64,000 nucleotides of DNA from Myotis daubentonii (Eukaryota > Chordata > Mammalia > Chiroptera > Vespertilionidae), in NCBI RefSeq assembly GCF_963259705.1, contig NC_081851.1:15164145-15228144 (forward strand), in the 5' to 3' direction. The translations under genes were made by a program, and so were the position numbers. Below, piece after piece: positions 20,760 through 33,400 of this stretch (the stretch's first letter is position 1; every line of letters begins with the position of its first letter). A model generated the notes under the pieces. That model did no database searches, was not told where the DNA came from, and saw only the letters and a list, made by a program, of their open reading frames with translations.

Positions 20760-22968
20760 TCTTTCAACATAAACATACAATTTTGTTGAAAAGAAGGATC
20801 CCTGAGAGTAACTTGCCAGCATGATTGTCAAGTGTGTGCTTGCAAGGTTCATTGTTCCTGTGCTGGGACCTCCCCAGTCACAAAGCTGACTGGCAGCCAT
20901 ATCTGAGTTTCCATCAGCGTGGCTCTCACTGTTTTCTCCACCCTGGTTATTCCCTGAGACCTCACCCCATCCAATTTGCAGCCCTACCCAAGCTGTTTGT
21001 AGCCAATTTTCCATATGAGTGGCCTATCATGGCTCAGGCTTCAGACTTTGCTAGAATCTCAAACAAGCAACAGCTGGCATCGAACCTATCAATAAAAGGC
21101 CGAAGACTCTGTACTATCACCAGCCTGTTTGGCTTTACAGCTGGGTCTTGCCTGGGCACTTCCTAGCCCAAAACAAATAGCAGCCATCTGCAGATCCCTC
21201 TGTAGCTCCTGCTAGGCGGCCCCAGGCAGTGGCTGACTTTGCATCTCCTGGAGGCCCCAAAGCCAATGAATCTGGTGGACCGCTTCATATCATAACAGAT
21301 TACAGCTCTGCACATCCACAAGCAACACACTCAAGGAGCTGACTCAGTGAGCACCAAAGCCCCACTGAAACAAGTCCTGTTCCATATGGGTGTCTCCTGC
21401 ACAGAAGCTCTTCCATTTGGGATGCAGCTGGTCCTCACAGCCCATCAGCCTGGAAATCAATTCCTCCCAGTGATGCCAACAGCAGTCAATTCTCAACTAC
21501 AACAAGACTGTGCACACAGCCCACACAGGAGCACACACAGAGTGCCCTGCTCAGGTGACTGGGGAGTCTGAACCGTGACTAGGCCCTACAGGAAACCTAA
21601 TATACAAGTTCTCTCTACCGATTCCAGGAGACATAGTAGTTCTACCTAATACATAGAAACAAATACAGATACAGGGAAGCTGCCAAAATACAGAGACAAT
21701 GAAACATGTCACAAATGAAAGAAATGGAAGTAAGCAAACTCCTGGAGACAGTGTTCAAAACAATGGTTCTAAGGTCACTCAAGGATCTTAATGAGAGGTT
21801 CAAGGGACTTAATGAGAGCTTCAAGGGAATTAATGAGAGATTCAAGGGACTTACTAAGATGTTCAAGGATCTTGGTGAGAATGCCAAAGACATAAAAATA
21901 GGACCAGTGAGAAATTAAGCATATACTAACTGAAATAAAGAATAATTTACAGGAATTCAACAGTAGAGTAGAGGATTCTGAGAATCAAATAAATGATTTG
22001 GAACATGAGGAAGCAAAAGACACCTAATAAGAAGAATAAAAGGGAAAAGAATAAAAAGGTATGGAGATAATGTAAGGAGCCTCTGGGACAACTTCCAGTG
22101 CACCAACATTCCCATTATGGGGGTTCTAGAAGGAGAAGAAAGAGAGAGCAAGATCTTGAAAACTTATTTGAATAAATAATGACAGAAAACTTCCCCCACA
22201 TGGTAAAAGAAATCGTCTTACAAGTTCAGGAAACACAGTAAGTCCCAAACAAGATGAATCCAAAGAGGTCCACATCATAATTAAAGTGGCAACTGTTAAA
22301 GTAAAACAGAGGGTTTTAAAAGCAGCAAGAGAAAAACAATTAGTTACCTACAAGGGAGCACTCATATGACTGTCAGCTGATTTCTCAACAGAAACTTTGC
22401 AGGCCAGAAGGGAGTGGCAAGAAATAACGAAAGAGATGAATAGCAAGAACCTATAACCAAGATTACTCTACCCAGCAAAGCTATCATTTAAAATTGAACA
22501 TCAGATAAACAGCTTCACAGACAAGAAGAAGCTAAAGGTATTCATCCCCACCAAGCCAGTATTACATGAAATGTTGAAGGGTATTCTTAAAGAAGAAGAA
22601 GAAGAGGCAGAAGAAAAAAAGAAAAAATATGAACAACAAAATGACAATAAATACGTATCTATCAGCAACTGAATTTAAAAATCAAAATAAATGAACAAGA
22701 AATCTTACGAACAAAATAAACTGATGAATAAAATAGCATCAGAGGCATGAAAACAGAACAGACTGACAAATCTCAGAGGAAAGGAGTGAGAGGGGTATGG
22801 GAAGATATTCAGGAAAAATCTTATATGCATATATGCATTACCTAAGGACACAGACAATAGGGTGGTGAAGGTCTGGCGTGGGGTGGGATCTGGGTGGATG
22901 GGGGCCCTGGAGAGCAAAGGGGGGCATCTGTAATGCTCTCAGCAATAAAGATTTTCCTAAAAAAAAGG
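20760..22968 (+). mobile_element. HAL1-type (half-L1) retroposon, decayed
   Basis: About 21690-22620 encodes decayed L1 ORF1-like sequence. The segment near 22390-22590 matches the ORF1 C-terminal region of the HAL1 at 57459-59356 (for example GGCCAGAAGGGAGTGGCAAGA). A 3' tail follows, ending CAGCAATAAAG and poly-A at 22960-22968. No reverse transcriptase follows ORF1, which is the definition of HAL1. The 5' boundary is uncertain and may lie as far right as about 21200. Stops break ORF1. Confidence 0.7.
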
Positions 22969-22973
22969 ATATT

Positions 22974-23030
22974 TAGATGTGCCCTGACTGTAATCAAACT
23001 GAGACCTCCTGGTGTCATAGGTAGATGCTA
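22974..23030 (-). mobile_element. Ves SINE fragment after HAL1 tail
   Basis: GCCCTGACTGTAATCAAACT and GACCTCCTGG match the minus-strand Ves head region seen at 20640-20690. Only this fragment remains. Confidence 0.6.
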
Positions 23031-23178
23031 ATAAGTATATTAAAACTACTTAATTATGATATATACATATATAAATAAAAATAAAATATGGTCTGTGTTT
23101 CATTTATTTCTTTTTAGGTGCTACAATAAACAGTAATCACAATAGAATTTAGCTATGTTATCCTAGTCTATTATATCA

Positions 23179-23472
23179 TCCTATCTAATAAAAGGCTAAT
23201 ATGCAAATCGACCTAATGGCAGAAAGACCAAGCTATGATGCTGTGTCCCGCACTGACCACCAGGGGGCAAATGCTCAACACAGGAGCTGCCCTCTGGTGG
23301 TCAGTGGGCTACCACAGGGGGAGCAGCTCAGCCAGAAGCCTGGCTCACAGCTGGCGAGTGCAGGGGCAGTGGCAGTGGCAGGAGCCTGCCTTTGCAGCAA
23401 AGCTAAGGCTGTCCAGCTGCCCACAGGGAGCCCCAGACTGTGAGAGGGTGCAGGCCTGGCTCAGGCCTCTAG
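23179..23472 (+). mobile_element. HeliBat-type Helitron, short copy
   Basis: It starts TCCTATCTAATAAAAGGC after an A, has the CTGACCACCAGGGGGCA block, and ends CTCTAG at 23472. At 294 bp it is internally deleted near its 3' end. Confidence 0.85.
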
Positions 23473-24395
23473 TAGTTCATAAAATATGACCTACAAAATT
23501 TCCTGTCTCCCACCAGAAACTGTTGCCTGTCATACCTTTTCGATTTGTTGTGTTTGTTCTGTGGCACTATTGAACACATGGCACCAGATACTGTCAGAGG
23601 CGGAGATTCAGGACATGACAAGGTATGTTCGGTTTTTGACACATCTTTATATATCGCTATAAACTGTATAATAAGAATCGTAGCTAATAACTTAGGTAGA
23701 GTTTTTAACAGAGTCCTCTTTCTGGTGTTGCCTTATCTTTACTTTTTCTCTCCTTTGCTTTGTATACATGTATACATGAACACATTATGGTATCTAGGGT
23801 TGTGAGGGAAAAGATAATAGAAAAGTTAGGACATTCTGGATTTCCCTTTTTTCAAGGGTTACTGCTGAGGATCATCTTTTGTTTTATAGAGTAACACTTT
23901 GTTAAAGGAAACTTCAAAAGCAACTAATTCTTCATATAATAATTTTTACGTTATCTCCATGAAAAGAATCTGTATCTTGAGCAAAGTACCAGTGGTAACT
24001 CTATATAAAACCAAAATCATTCATTTTCTGTTGCATGGGGCCTGCTCTTTTAGGACTCAGCTGAGCCACAGCACAGGGCAGAGGAGTCACTGAATGCGCA
24101 GACTGTCCACTGCTCCTGTCTGAGTCGCGCGTGATGATTTTGGACAGCGCTTTTTGGCATTATTGATTTTTGTTAGAAAAATACACGGGACATATCGTTG
24201 GCTGTGTCACCTTAGGTTGATATTTGCTTTGTAAGAGGGCATTGAAAAAGGAATCTTTCCTATTTTTCATTTCCAATTGTGCTTTTAACTTTGTAGACAT
24301 ACTGGAGACTTTGTTGATTATCTCTCCCACAGAAATAATCATTGGAACACTCCTTGGAGAAAGAAAATCCAAGATAGTCTCTGTTCTCCTAAGCC
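23473..24395. other. AT-rich non-coding DNA
   Basis: No gene or clear repeat recognised. Confidence 0.55.
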
Positions 24396-24403
24396 CTCTA
24401 AAG

Positions 24404-24472
24404 CAACAGTCACCAACCAGTGGCCCGCAGACCACTGGTGGTCCGTGAGGTCCAAAAGGTTGGCGACCGCTG
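24404..24472. mobile_element. 69-bp hAT-type MITE
   Basis: Terminal inverted repeats CAACAGTCACCAACC and GGTTGGCGACCGCTG (15 bp, differing by transitions) enclose an inner palindrome CCACTGGTGG. A perfect 8-bp duplication, CTCTAAAG, flanks it at 24396-24403 and 24473-24480. Confidence 0.85.
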
Positions 24473-24629
24473 CTCTAAAGAGCTCAATTTTTTCCTTCCC
24501 ACTTTCTTTGTATTTGCAAAATGAAGGCTGGGAAGAGGCTTTCTAAGTAATTATGTTATAAAATCTAGGTCACATATTTTTATTTCATGAATGAAAAGGT
24601 ACACACCTGTCCATTTCTTTATCTTTTTA

Positions 24630-24849
24630 AAAAAGTATATATTTTATGGATATTGCAAAGAGGAAGGGAAAGGGACAGAGAGTTAGAAACATCGACGAGA
24701 GAAAAACATCAACCAGCTGCCTCCTGCATGTCCCCTACTGGGGATCGAGCCTGCGACCAAGATATATGCCCTTGACTGGAAACTAACCAGAGAGGGATCC
24801 TTTAGTCCGCAGGCCGACTTCCATCCACTGAGCCAAACCAGTTAGGGCT
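24630..24849 (-). mobile_element. Ves-type SINE, minus strand
   Basis: The complement of the tRNA-like head (CCACTGAGCCAAACCAGTTAG) lies at 24828-24848. Body segments CTGCCTCCTGCATGTCCC and CTACTGGGGATCGAGCC and a GA-rich stretch follow to the left. Confidence 0.85.
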
Positions 24850-25287
24850 GTCCAGTTGTTAACACTTTTGCTTTATTAATAACTTTCTCCAAGTAAGGGA
24901 TTCTGACTTTTTTGTTTCTCACCTCCCCTCTTCCTCATTCCCTTGCAAAATCCCACATGTACAGTCCACATATCTTAAGTGTAGAGGTGTTTGCTAATGT
25001 CTCATCGTATGTTTAAAGACTATTATTAAACTTTTCCCAACTAGGAATCTGATTGTAGAGCTGTATCTATTGATTTCCAATCCAACGGCAGAACGTTCTG
25101 AGGGTCTGACTCAGATGGCAGTAAAACTGCTTGTATAATAAAATAATTGAATTGTTGGTTTAGTTCGAGTCAAGGTATTCTTTGAAACTATTGGGAATTT
25201 TGATAGGAATTTATAACTATTAAAATTTGAAAATTACTTTCTAAGTTTTCTAAGATTTAATAGAACCATTTTCTTTTCATCCTCACC

Positions 25288-25374
25288 CGAGGATATGCTT
25301 ATTGATTTTAGAGGGGAGGGGGAAGAGATAGAGAGACAGAGACAGAGATGGAGAGAGAGAGAGAGACAGAGATG

Positions 25375-25421
<47 letters not shown>

Positions 25422-25498
25422 GGGGAAGAGATAGAGAGACAGAGATGGAGAGAGAGAGAGAGAGAGGAGGGGGAAGAGAGAGAGAGAGAGACAGAGAT

Positions 25499-25551
<53 letters not shown>

Positions 25552-25708
25552 CATTTAGGTAAGAGAGCAACATTGATCGGTTGCCTCCCATATACACCCT
25601 GACTGGGGATTGAACCCACAACCTAGGTATATGGCCTGACTGGAATCAAACCCACAACCTTTCAGTGTATGGAATGCTGCTCCAGCCAACTGAGCCATAG
25701 CAGCCATG
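25288..25708 (-). mobile_element. Ves-type SINE with greatly expanded GA tract
   Basis: Minus-strand Ves head at about 25600-25705 (CCAACTGAGCCATAGCAG). The usual short GA stretch has grown to about 230 bp of GA/GGAGA at 25320-25550, and the typical end CCTCACCCGAGGATAT lies at 25281-25296. Long frames over the GA tract are low-complexity artefacts. Confidence 0.85.
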
Positions 25709-27161
25709 GCATGGAACCGGTTTTCAGGATAGAAAACCTTATATTACTCCTAGAATTTTTGCATACCTGAGGTCCAACGTTCAGCTAAGTCAGTGGGAGT
25801 TGATGGAACACCTGGAGGCCTTTGAGTTGATTGAATGAGCTATAATGTGTGCAACGTGCTCATCACTGTGCCTGGCTTGCACTCACTCTTGTGGTTTCAG
25901 TCTGCCTGACCCTGTTTTCTATGTCACTGTTATGTGTTTTCTTTAAAACAGTTCTTGTCCCATAAATTGTGCTGCATTTCTCTGAAACCTTGGCCCTGAA
26001 ATTTGGAAGCAGAGAGTTTAAAATTTTAGTATCCAGTTAATATCTCATTGGCATAAGCTCATATAATCAACCGTTATTCAAATCTTGATTTGCATATTCA
26101 TTAAATAAATTTATCAAGAATCTCTAAGTTATATGTAATGTGCTGTGTTCTCAGTTCAGGTAACTACATTTATAAATTTGTTTCCCATTTCGGTCACATT
26201 TTGTTTTGCATTATTTTAAATCTCATCATGCTTCTCACAAATGAAGGCTGTTAGACTTTTGGTAGGTTTTATAAGAGGAATTGATTTAGGTGAGTATGAA
26301 AAAATAACACCTGTAGGTGGGCTTTTTTTTTTCATTTTTTTTCGTTGACTTTAGGGAATTTGTAATATTTATTGGAGCTGGGTAGTTACTAAAAATGCTA
26401 ACTGGTACTTTGTCCCCCCTCTATCATAAGTCCAAAGATTTCATTTACTTAAAAAATTAAATTTATTTTAAATCAAAATAAAATTTTTAGTTAACCAAAA
26501 TAAAACGATTACTAGTTTAGAAAGTAATTAAAACACTTCTAGTTCATTGATTGACAACCTAGATGTTTAAATTTGTTCTGACATACCTGCATATCTGTTC
26601 TCTAAATGTCTTTCTTGCATGTGCTAGTTTAATGCTCCTTGCACAGAAAGCTATGCACAGGCTCTTTTTGTTAAAATATTTCCCAAATATGCAGCTTTAT
26701 TTTGTTCATTTTTCTTTCCTCTAAATTACTTACTAGTTAATATTGTATCAAATCGTTTTGTAGGCAGCTAATTGGTGGGTTTAGGTGTTGTAATGTATGA
26801 ACTACCAACTGGAGGGTCTCCGTTCACTGTGATGGGAAAGAGAACTCCCAAGCTGAGCTACTAGGTCAGACTTAACAAAATAAAACGAATGGTTACTTCA
26901 AAGGAACTGATCAAATTTCTGCAATTTGGCTGATGGAAAAAATAATTAAAAATGGAGATTGGCAAAATTATGTTGAAGTGGTTAATTTACATTTATAAGT
27001 ACATAGGATGTAGACATAGACCTTTTATATTTCCTCATATTTTATGTGCCCAGAATGATTTTAAATTTCACAGGGAGTGTGTCATAATTTTTGTGTATTC
27101 CAAAGCACTTAGCATTGGCCGGGAGCTGCCACAGCCTATGACCCAGCTGTGTTCCCTGCTA
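25709..27161. other. AT-rich DNA upstream of the Daple-like gene
   Basis: No gene, CpG island or clear promoter is visible. The gene's 5' untranslated exon, if separate, was not identified. Confidence 0.5.
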
Positions 27162-27354
27162 GAGCCCTTTGGAATATGGGTCCTAGAGCTGTTAGGAATA
27201 CAGGCTCAAGAGCCGTTTAGAATTTGGGGAAAAGAGCCTTTTTCGAATGTGGAGCAAATAGCAGTTTAGAATGTGGTGCAAACAGCAGTTTAGAATGTGG
27301 GGTGATGAGCCATTTGGAATGTGGGGCGAGTAGCCGTTGGCACTGCTTGGCGCA
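27162..27354. repeat. 24-bp tandem repeat just upstream of the Daple-like start codon
   Basis: Units of the type GAGCCNTTTNGAATNTGG recur at 27162, 27186, 27210, 27234, about 27259, 27283, 27307 and 27331: eight copies, 24-bp period, decayed. The array ends 48 bp before the first candidate ATG. The + strand unit is A/G/T-rich with few C. Confidence 0.85.
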
Positions 27355-27402
27355 GAGCTGGTGGGCTCAGAGACGGTGGGCCCAGAGCCTGTGTGCATAG
27401 CG

Positions 27403-27486
27403 ATGGACGGTGGACACAGCCTCAGGATGGACGTTACTGTACGAGAGCTCATGGAGCTCTTTCTGCAGAGCACGCTGGTGGCGGGG
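27403..27486 (+). CDS. Daple-like exon 1 (start)
   Basis: Two in-frame ATGs lie at 27403 and 27427. The second begins [20 protein letters not shown], matching the Daple N-terminus (which continues LVTW), so I prefer 27427; the first would add eight residues. The exon ends GGG then GTGAGT (GT at 27487). The HOOK-domain residues that should follow in the next exons are not found in the 1 kb intron. Confidence 0.85.
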
Positions 27487-30400
27487 GTGAGTGCACCTGC
27501 CTCCCTGTCCCATTGCTGGTGCCCTGGCTCCTCTCCCGCCCCCCTGGGGTCTCCACAGACCCCACCCTCCTGGACCCTAGCAGTCCTGGGACTCAGGGGT
27601 CTTCACAGGTTTCCAAACTGGGGGCGGGGGTCCTGGCCTGAGAACCTGAGGGGTTTCCTACTCTGGAGCCCATGCACCAGGTGCAGGACCCCCTGGCGCT
27701 TCCAGCCCTGGACTGAGATGAGTTCACTGCTCCTGCCAGCGGGCTAGGCTGCGGGTCCAGGCTCTAGATGGTTTCGCTCAGTGGTTTAGATTGTTGGACT
27801 GCCGACCAAAGGGTCACAGGTTTGATTCCCCGTCAAGGGCATGTCCCTGGGTTGAAGGAGGTGATGTCGGCAGGTGGAGGAGAGGCTGCCCAGTGAGGAT
27901 GAGGCCATGGGCCTGCGCTCACACCCGGCAGAAAGAGGAACCAGGTGGTCCTGTGTGGCCAGTGGGGATGAGATACAGGCTCTCCTGAGAAGTATTTCAG
28001 GTTATGAATGGTTTCCTCAAAATATAAGATTGTCATGGACCCAAACTTCTGACATAAGCGCTCTGATATTTTGCCATCTTCGCGTTAGATTTTATTTGCA
28101 GAATAAGATGCCATCCCTCCTGACCCTCCCCTCCCAGGCTTACCCGCTTTGTGTGACACATGGGTGGTGTGTGACTGCAATCCCTGGACAGTTGAGGGAG
28201 CTCCCACACTGGGAGGAGTGCTGTCTGGTGGGAAGTCAGTGTCCTCCTCGAGCTAGTGTGACAGCAGCAGTGGTGTGTGAGGAAAGAGCTGGGCTGCAGA
28301 GTGTGGCTGCACTTGCTGAGGAGCCTGCCCGCCCCCACAGGAACTTGGTGGCTGAGGGTTAATAATGTCAGTGAGGTGGGTCAACTGTGGGAGAGTGGGC
28401 CTAGGTCCCAGGGGGCGTGGCCTTGGGAGGTGGGTGCTCTCGGGGACCCCAGCGCTGCTCCCTGCCCGACCTCTGCAGCACCTTACCCTTGTGTGCCCTC
28501 AGGTGACCCGCCACCAGGAGACCCTGTTTAACTTGCAGAGGTTGGAGGTCCCAGACATGGCCCTGGAGGAGCTGGAGTCTCTCTCCAGCAACATGACCTG
28601 TCGCCTCAGGAGGCTCTTAATTGAGCAAGACAGTTACAGGGAGGTGTGTTTGCATTTGCGGGTGGCTCAACAGCCTGGGGGACAGTGGGGAGGGGCCTGG
28701 GTCTGGGGCCCTAGTTATGGCCGCGCTCCTCATCCTGACTTCCCCTCAAGCTTGCGCACTGTCTGTCCTCCTGGCCCATTTCCGAGGGGGCAGGGTGTGG
28801 GCACTTTCCCTGCAGGGCACAGTCCCCTGAGACAACTGTGTGAGCTCAGAGGTTGAGCTTGGGGAGCCTGCTCCATTCCCTCGGCCCTTCTTTCTCACTA
28901 AATATATCTTCGCTTCTTAAAAACTCCCCACTTTCTCCTGCCTCCCTCCTGGCTTTGCAGTCTTGGCTGCCATCTTCTCTTTTACTTTCTTCCGTCTTTT
29001 GGTCATTCTTCACCACGTTCTAGTGCGGGCACTGTGCCGGGCACAGGAGCTCGCCGGTGAGACCCCTCTGTCTGCCCTGCTGTAGCTGGTCGTGACCCTG
29101 ACCCAGGAGTGGAACACCAGCAGCCGCCCCAGCGAGGACACGCAGCCCCTGGCCGTGGAGCTGGCGGACACCAAGGCCACACTGCGCGGCGTCAGGCAGG
29201 AGCTGTGAGTCCCCCAGTGACCCGGTCTTTCTGCTCTTGTGCCCTGTGTCACCCACGTTGCTCGCACATGTGGTTCACTGCCATGCGGTGCAGCAAACGG
29301 GGCAGCTCTCACAGTGCCCTGGGGTGATGGGGCTCTGCTGTGAGCTGGGTCCCTGTTGAGCCCTGGGCTAGCCCGCTCCCTCCCCTCCCCGGGCCTGCAC
29401 AGCAGGGTTCTGCTGGGCCTGTAGGGTTCCGGCCAGTCCAGACCTGGCAGACTCAGAGCAGCAGCCTGCCGCTCAGCCTCGGGCCCAGTGTGGGTGCTCT
29501 TGGCTGGAGGGAGGATGTGTCTCTCCCATCCCGTCCGGTGGGCCTGCTCCCCCTTTCCTGCAGCTGGTGATGGCACCATGCCCACTTCCTGGGAAGCTGC
29601 CCCCTTCACCTCCCTGCCAGGGGGCCTCCCTGCCTCCCTGACTGTGGAGGGAGCAGTGGCTCTGGGGGCTCCTTCCCTGTCCGCACCCCCAGAGTAAAGC
29701 TCAGGTCTGTGGTGTAGTCTGAGCGCTGCAGTGACAACTTAAAGCTCACCTTGGACTCCAGAGCGTTATTGCAGCCCCACGTGCAGACGCCCTCCTCACT
29801 CCTAGAAGCCAGGACCCCCTCCTTCCCCGCTGTGGTCTCCCAGGTGGTGGGCTTTCCGGGTGCTTCTGAGGAGCCCTCACCAGGTGTTCTCATCGCCCGC
29901 AGGGAGGAGAAGACGAAGCAGCTGGCGGACGCCAGGCATCAGTTGTACCAGCTGGTGCTGGAGCTGCAGGAGGCCCGGCGCAATGTGAGCAGGAGGCCTA
30001 TCATATGGGCCGGGGGTAGGGGGCTTCGACGCCCCAGTCACCGGGGCCCCAGGTCCAGGAACGTGACCTGGGACACCTCTCCCTCCCGCTCAAAGCAGCG
30101 CTGCCTGAGAGCCAGCTGTCCTGGGAGCTTCTGGGGGGTGACATGCTGCAGTGACAGCATGTGGGGCCCCCACACAGGGGCCTGCACATGGACCAGCTTG
30201 GCCGCCCCTGGCTTCTCCTAGGGCTGCAGGGACTTGGGCCTTTCCCCAGCCCCGAGAGTGCCCTGAGCCAGGTCCCCTGCCTTTGCCCACCTCCCAGAAC
30301 ATGGAGTTGGCAGCCAGCGCCCAGGCTGCCCGTGCCCCCCTCCCTGAGCTGGACTCCCTGAGGGAGAAGGCGAGGCACGTGGAGAGGCTGGAGATGGAAG

Positions 30401-33400
30401 CGATGGGCCTCAGGCAGAAGGAGAAAGACATAGACTTCTATGCAGCCCCATGGAAGTGAGCCCAGCAGGGTCAGGCAGCCCGCGGGCACTTGTTTCCTGG
30501 TAGAGGGGAGAGGGGCCGTGATGCCTCCCCAGTTGGCCCTCTCCCTGCACCCCAGACGGTCTGCCAGTCCCCTGGGCTCCCTCTGGTAGTGGAAGGAATA
30601 GGATTGGGATTGTGGCTGAAAGGCCCTGATTCTTCTAGGACTTTCCCTTCTCCTCCTTCATGCTATAGTGATGACTTTCTATTCACTGATCTTTTTCTTT
30701 AAGACTCCTTGTAATCTCTATGGCTAAATCTTACCAGGACTGTTTCCTCATCTATAAAACAGAGATAAATGTACTAGTCTGTGAGGTTTATACAATAAAA
30801 GAGGTAAAATACCTGGTATTTGGGCAAGTCCCATATGAAGCTCTCCGTGGTGTAGCCTACTCAGATCCCGAGGTTATGGGCCTGTTCAGGGTAGGGTGTC
30901 AGGGCTGAGGGGGGATGGAGACCAAGACCCAGGCAGGGTTACTGATGCTCTGACCATGCACCCAGCTGCCTCATGTGAGCAGTGGGTTCAGGACCCTCTC
31001 TTCCAGTCTTGTTTGCTCCTCCCACCTACTCAGGGAATGGTTGTTCCCGCAGGAATGTTGGTGGCTCACTGCTCTGCCCCCTGGGGAGAAGGCACCCTTG
31101 GTGCTGTGCCCAAGCAGCCCAGCCCAGGACGGGTTTGGGTGGGAGGCCAGCTCTCGGCTTTGTTCTGGAAATGGTCCCCTGGCCCTACTGGTGATGAAGG
31201 GCATCAATCTGCAGCACAGACAGGTGTGGGGCACGGGCACCCTCACTCACAGGTAGGAGGGTTGCGGAAGGTCATGTGCAAGCTTCCCCAGGCTGCCGCC
31301 TCCGCAGCCTCCTGCACACGGGGAACCTAAGGCAGGCCCACATCTCAGCCAACACTCTGCCCCGTGGATGGGGGTAGGTTTCAGGGCTCAGCCTCTGTCT
31401 CCGTGTCTTTTCCGGGTCTGTCCAAGCAGCCTCGCTCAGTCATGCAGACGCAGTGACTGAAGGCCTGTGTGGCGCCAAGCCCTGCGCCAGGAGCAGGGGA
31501 TCTAACACAAAGCGAGACTCACTCCTGGCACTGGGGAGCTTCTGGGCTTTTGCAGGGTTTCCTGTGGGAACCCCTGTTCCGTGTTCTCAAGGTGCATGCC
31601 TCTGGATAACAGCAGCAACATTTTTAATATCCTATTTAATAAGAGCCTAATATGCAAATTGTCCCCTTGGATGGGAGTTCCACAGGGAGGCCAGGAGTCC
31701 GACTGCTTGCTATGACATGCGCTGACCACCAGGGGACGGCGTGGAACATTGCTGGCATTGGCAATGCGCTGCGACCTCTTGCTGGCTAACCTGGAGCTGG
31801 GGTGACAGGGATGGAAGTGCTGTAAGAATGCGAGCTCGTTCTCACTCCCCCTGCAACCCTCCCCCAGGATGCCAGGGCTCGCCCACCAGGGAAGCCCCTG
31901 AGCTCAGGTGCTGGGTGCCCAGGAGGAGCCCACCCTGCACCCGCACAACCTCTTTAAGGTGAGCCAGGCCATAGCAGCCGGGACCACAGGGGCCTGTGGG
32001 GCTCCTGGTGGGTTCGAGCAGGAGCTGGTCTGCAAGGCCGGCCAGGAGAGAGCGTGCTGCCCGCCGTGCTTCCGTGGGAAACCACTGGGTGGACCAGAGG
32101 CCTACACTGCTCTCCGGCCCACAGTGTCTGGCCTTGCTCACCACATCTCCGTATGGAGACTTGGGCACCATGACTCAGGTATGGGGGGGAGGGGGGTGCA
32201 TAGGGGCCAGGGGCCCAGAGGTCAGCTGTGACCTGCCCTTCCACACCAGGCGCTCACACTTCGATCTCCAGCCAGGCCTAGGGACCAACCCAGCAGGAAT
32301 TTCATGCACCGGGCCTCTAGTCAATTAATCATTTTGCTGTGAAACTAGTAATGCCTTACACTTTCCATTAGTAAATGAATTACAAGAGAAATAGAGAGGT
32401 CCATGGAGACCAGGCCACATAGAGGATGAGTCACACTGTTCTCCAAGGCCCGTGTGCCAGGGCCCAGGGAGCAGCGAAGACAGAGCTTGCACCCACATGC
32501 TTACATCACAGTGGTGCCAACAGCCCTGCAGGCTGTGCAGAGAGCCTCCCGTCAGCCCTGCTGGGCCAGGTTTCCTGTGTGCAGCTCGAGCCCCTGAGGG
32601 CAGGGGCAGGGCCTGTCTGACTGCATGCCTGGGCCTGGCACACACAAGTCACTTGGTAGTGACCTCACAGGCCAAGTAAAAACACATCTCAGCATGAAAA
32701 GACTTGCAACCTGGGGAGAAGGACGGAGGAATCAGAGGTGTTGTCTCCTTCGGACGGTGACAGTGTCGGGTGTGATGGGCAGCAGAGCAGAGAGCCAAAC
32801 ACGACTGTCACGTGGACACCCACCACTCTGGGCCCTCCTATGGGTGTAGGGGGAGCCACAGACGGCCCGGGTGGCCGTCCAGTGTTGCCACTGAGAAACA
32901 TAAAAGGGGAGGGTGTCAGTGCCACAACCTGAGGAGACAGGCCTGGGCGCCCCTAGGCACAGCTGGGAAGTGGGGGTGCACCAGGGGATCCTTGACTTCC
33001 GTCTGCAAACGCTCATCCCACCTCTGCTGCCAGGGCCTGGGGTGGAGGACAGAGGCAGAGAGACAGTGCCTGGAAGGTCCCGCTGGTCCCATGCTTTGTC
33101 CTTGGCTGAAATTCCCACTTCCAGAGCGCAGACGTGCGGGTGCCTTGAGGGTCCTGAGCAGCTGAGGGCCAGCTGGGCCTGTCTCTGCCCCTCAGAGAGG
33201 GATAGGCACTGAGCTTCCTGGGCAGGTCTTGCTCCCAGAGGCGGCGGAGGCTCCGCAGGGGAGTCCCAGCTCTCACTCCACTTGCTGGGTGTGGAGCAAG
33301 CCTTGTCCCCATCCAGCACAGAAGAGGTGGTCGAGGCACCTCTGAGCCCCTCGTGCCCTGGCAGCGGGTGGCGTCGATAGGAACACGTTTCTAGTGAGCT

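Noticed and set aside
25234..25621. Open frames of Leu/Ser or Arg/Glu repeats
   Set aside because: Low-complexity translation of the GA tract of a Ves SINE.
27487..28502. HOOK-domain exons hidden in intron 1
   Set aside because: I read this interval for the expected conserved residues and found only a Ves fragment and unique non-coding DNA.
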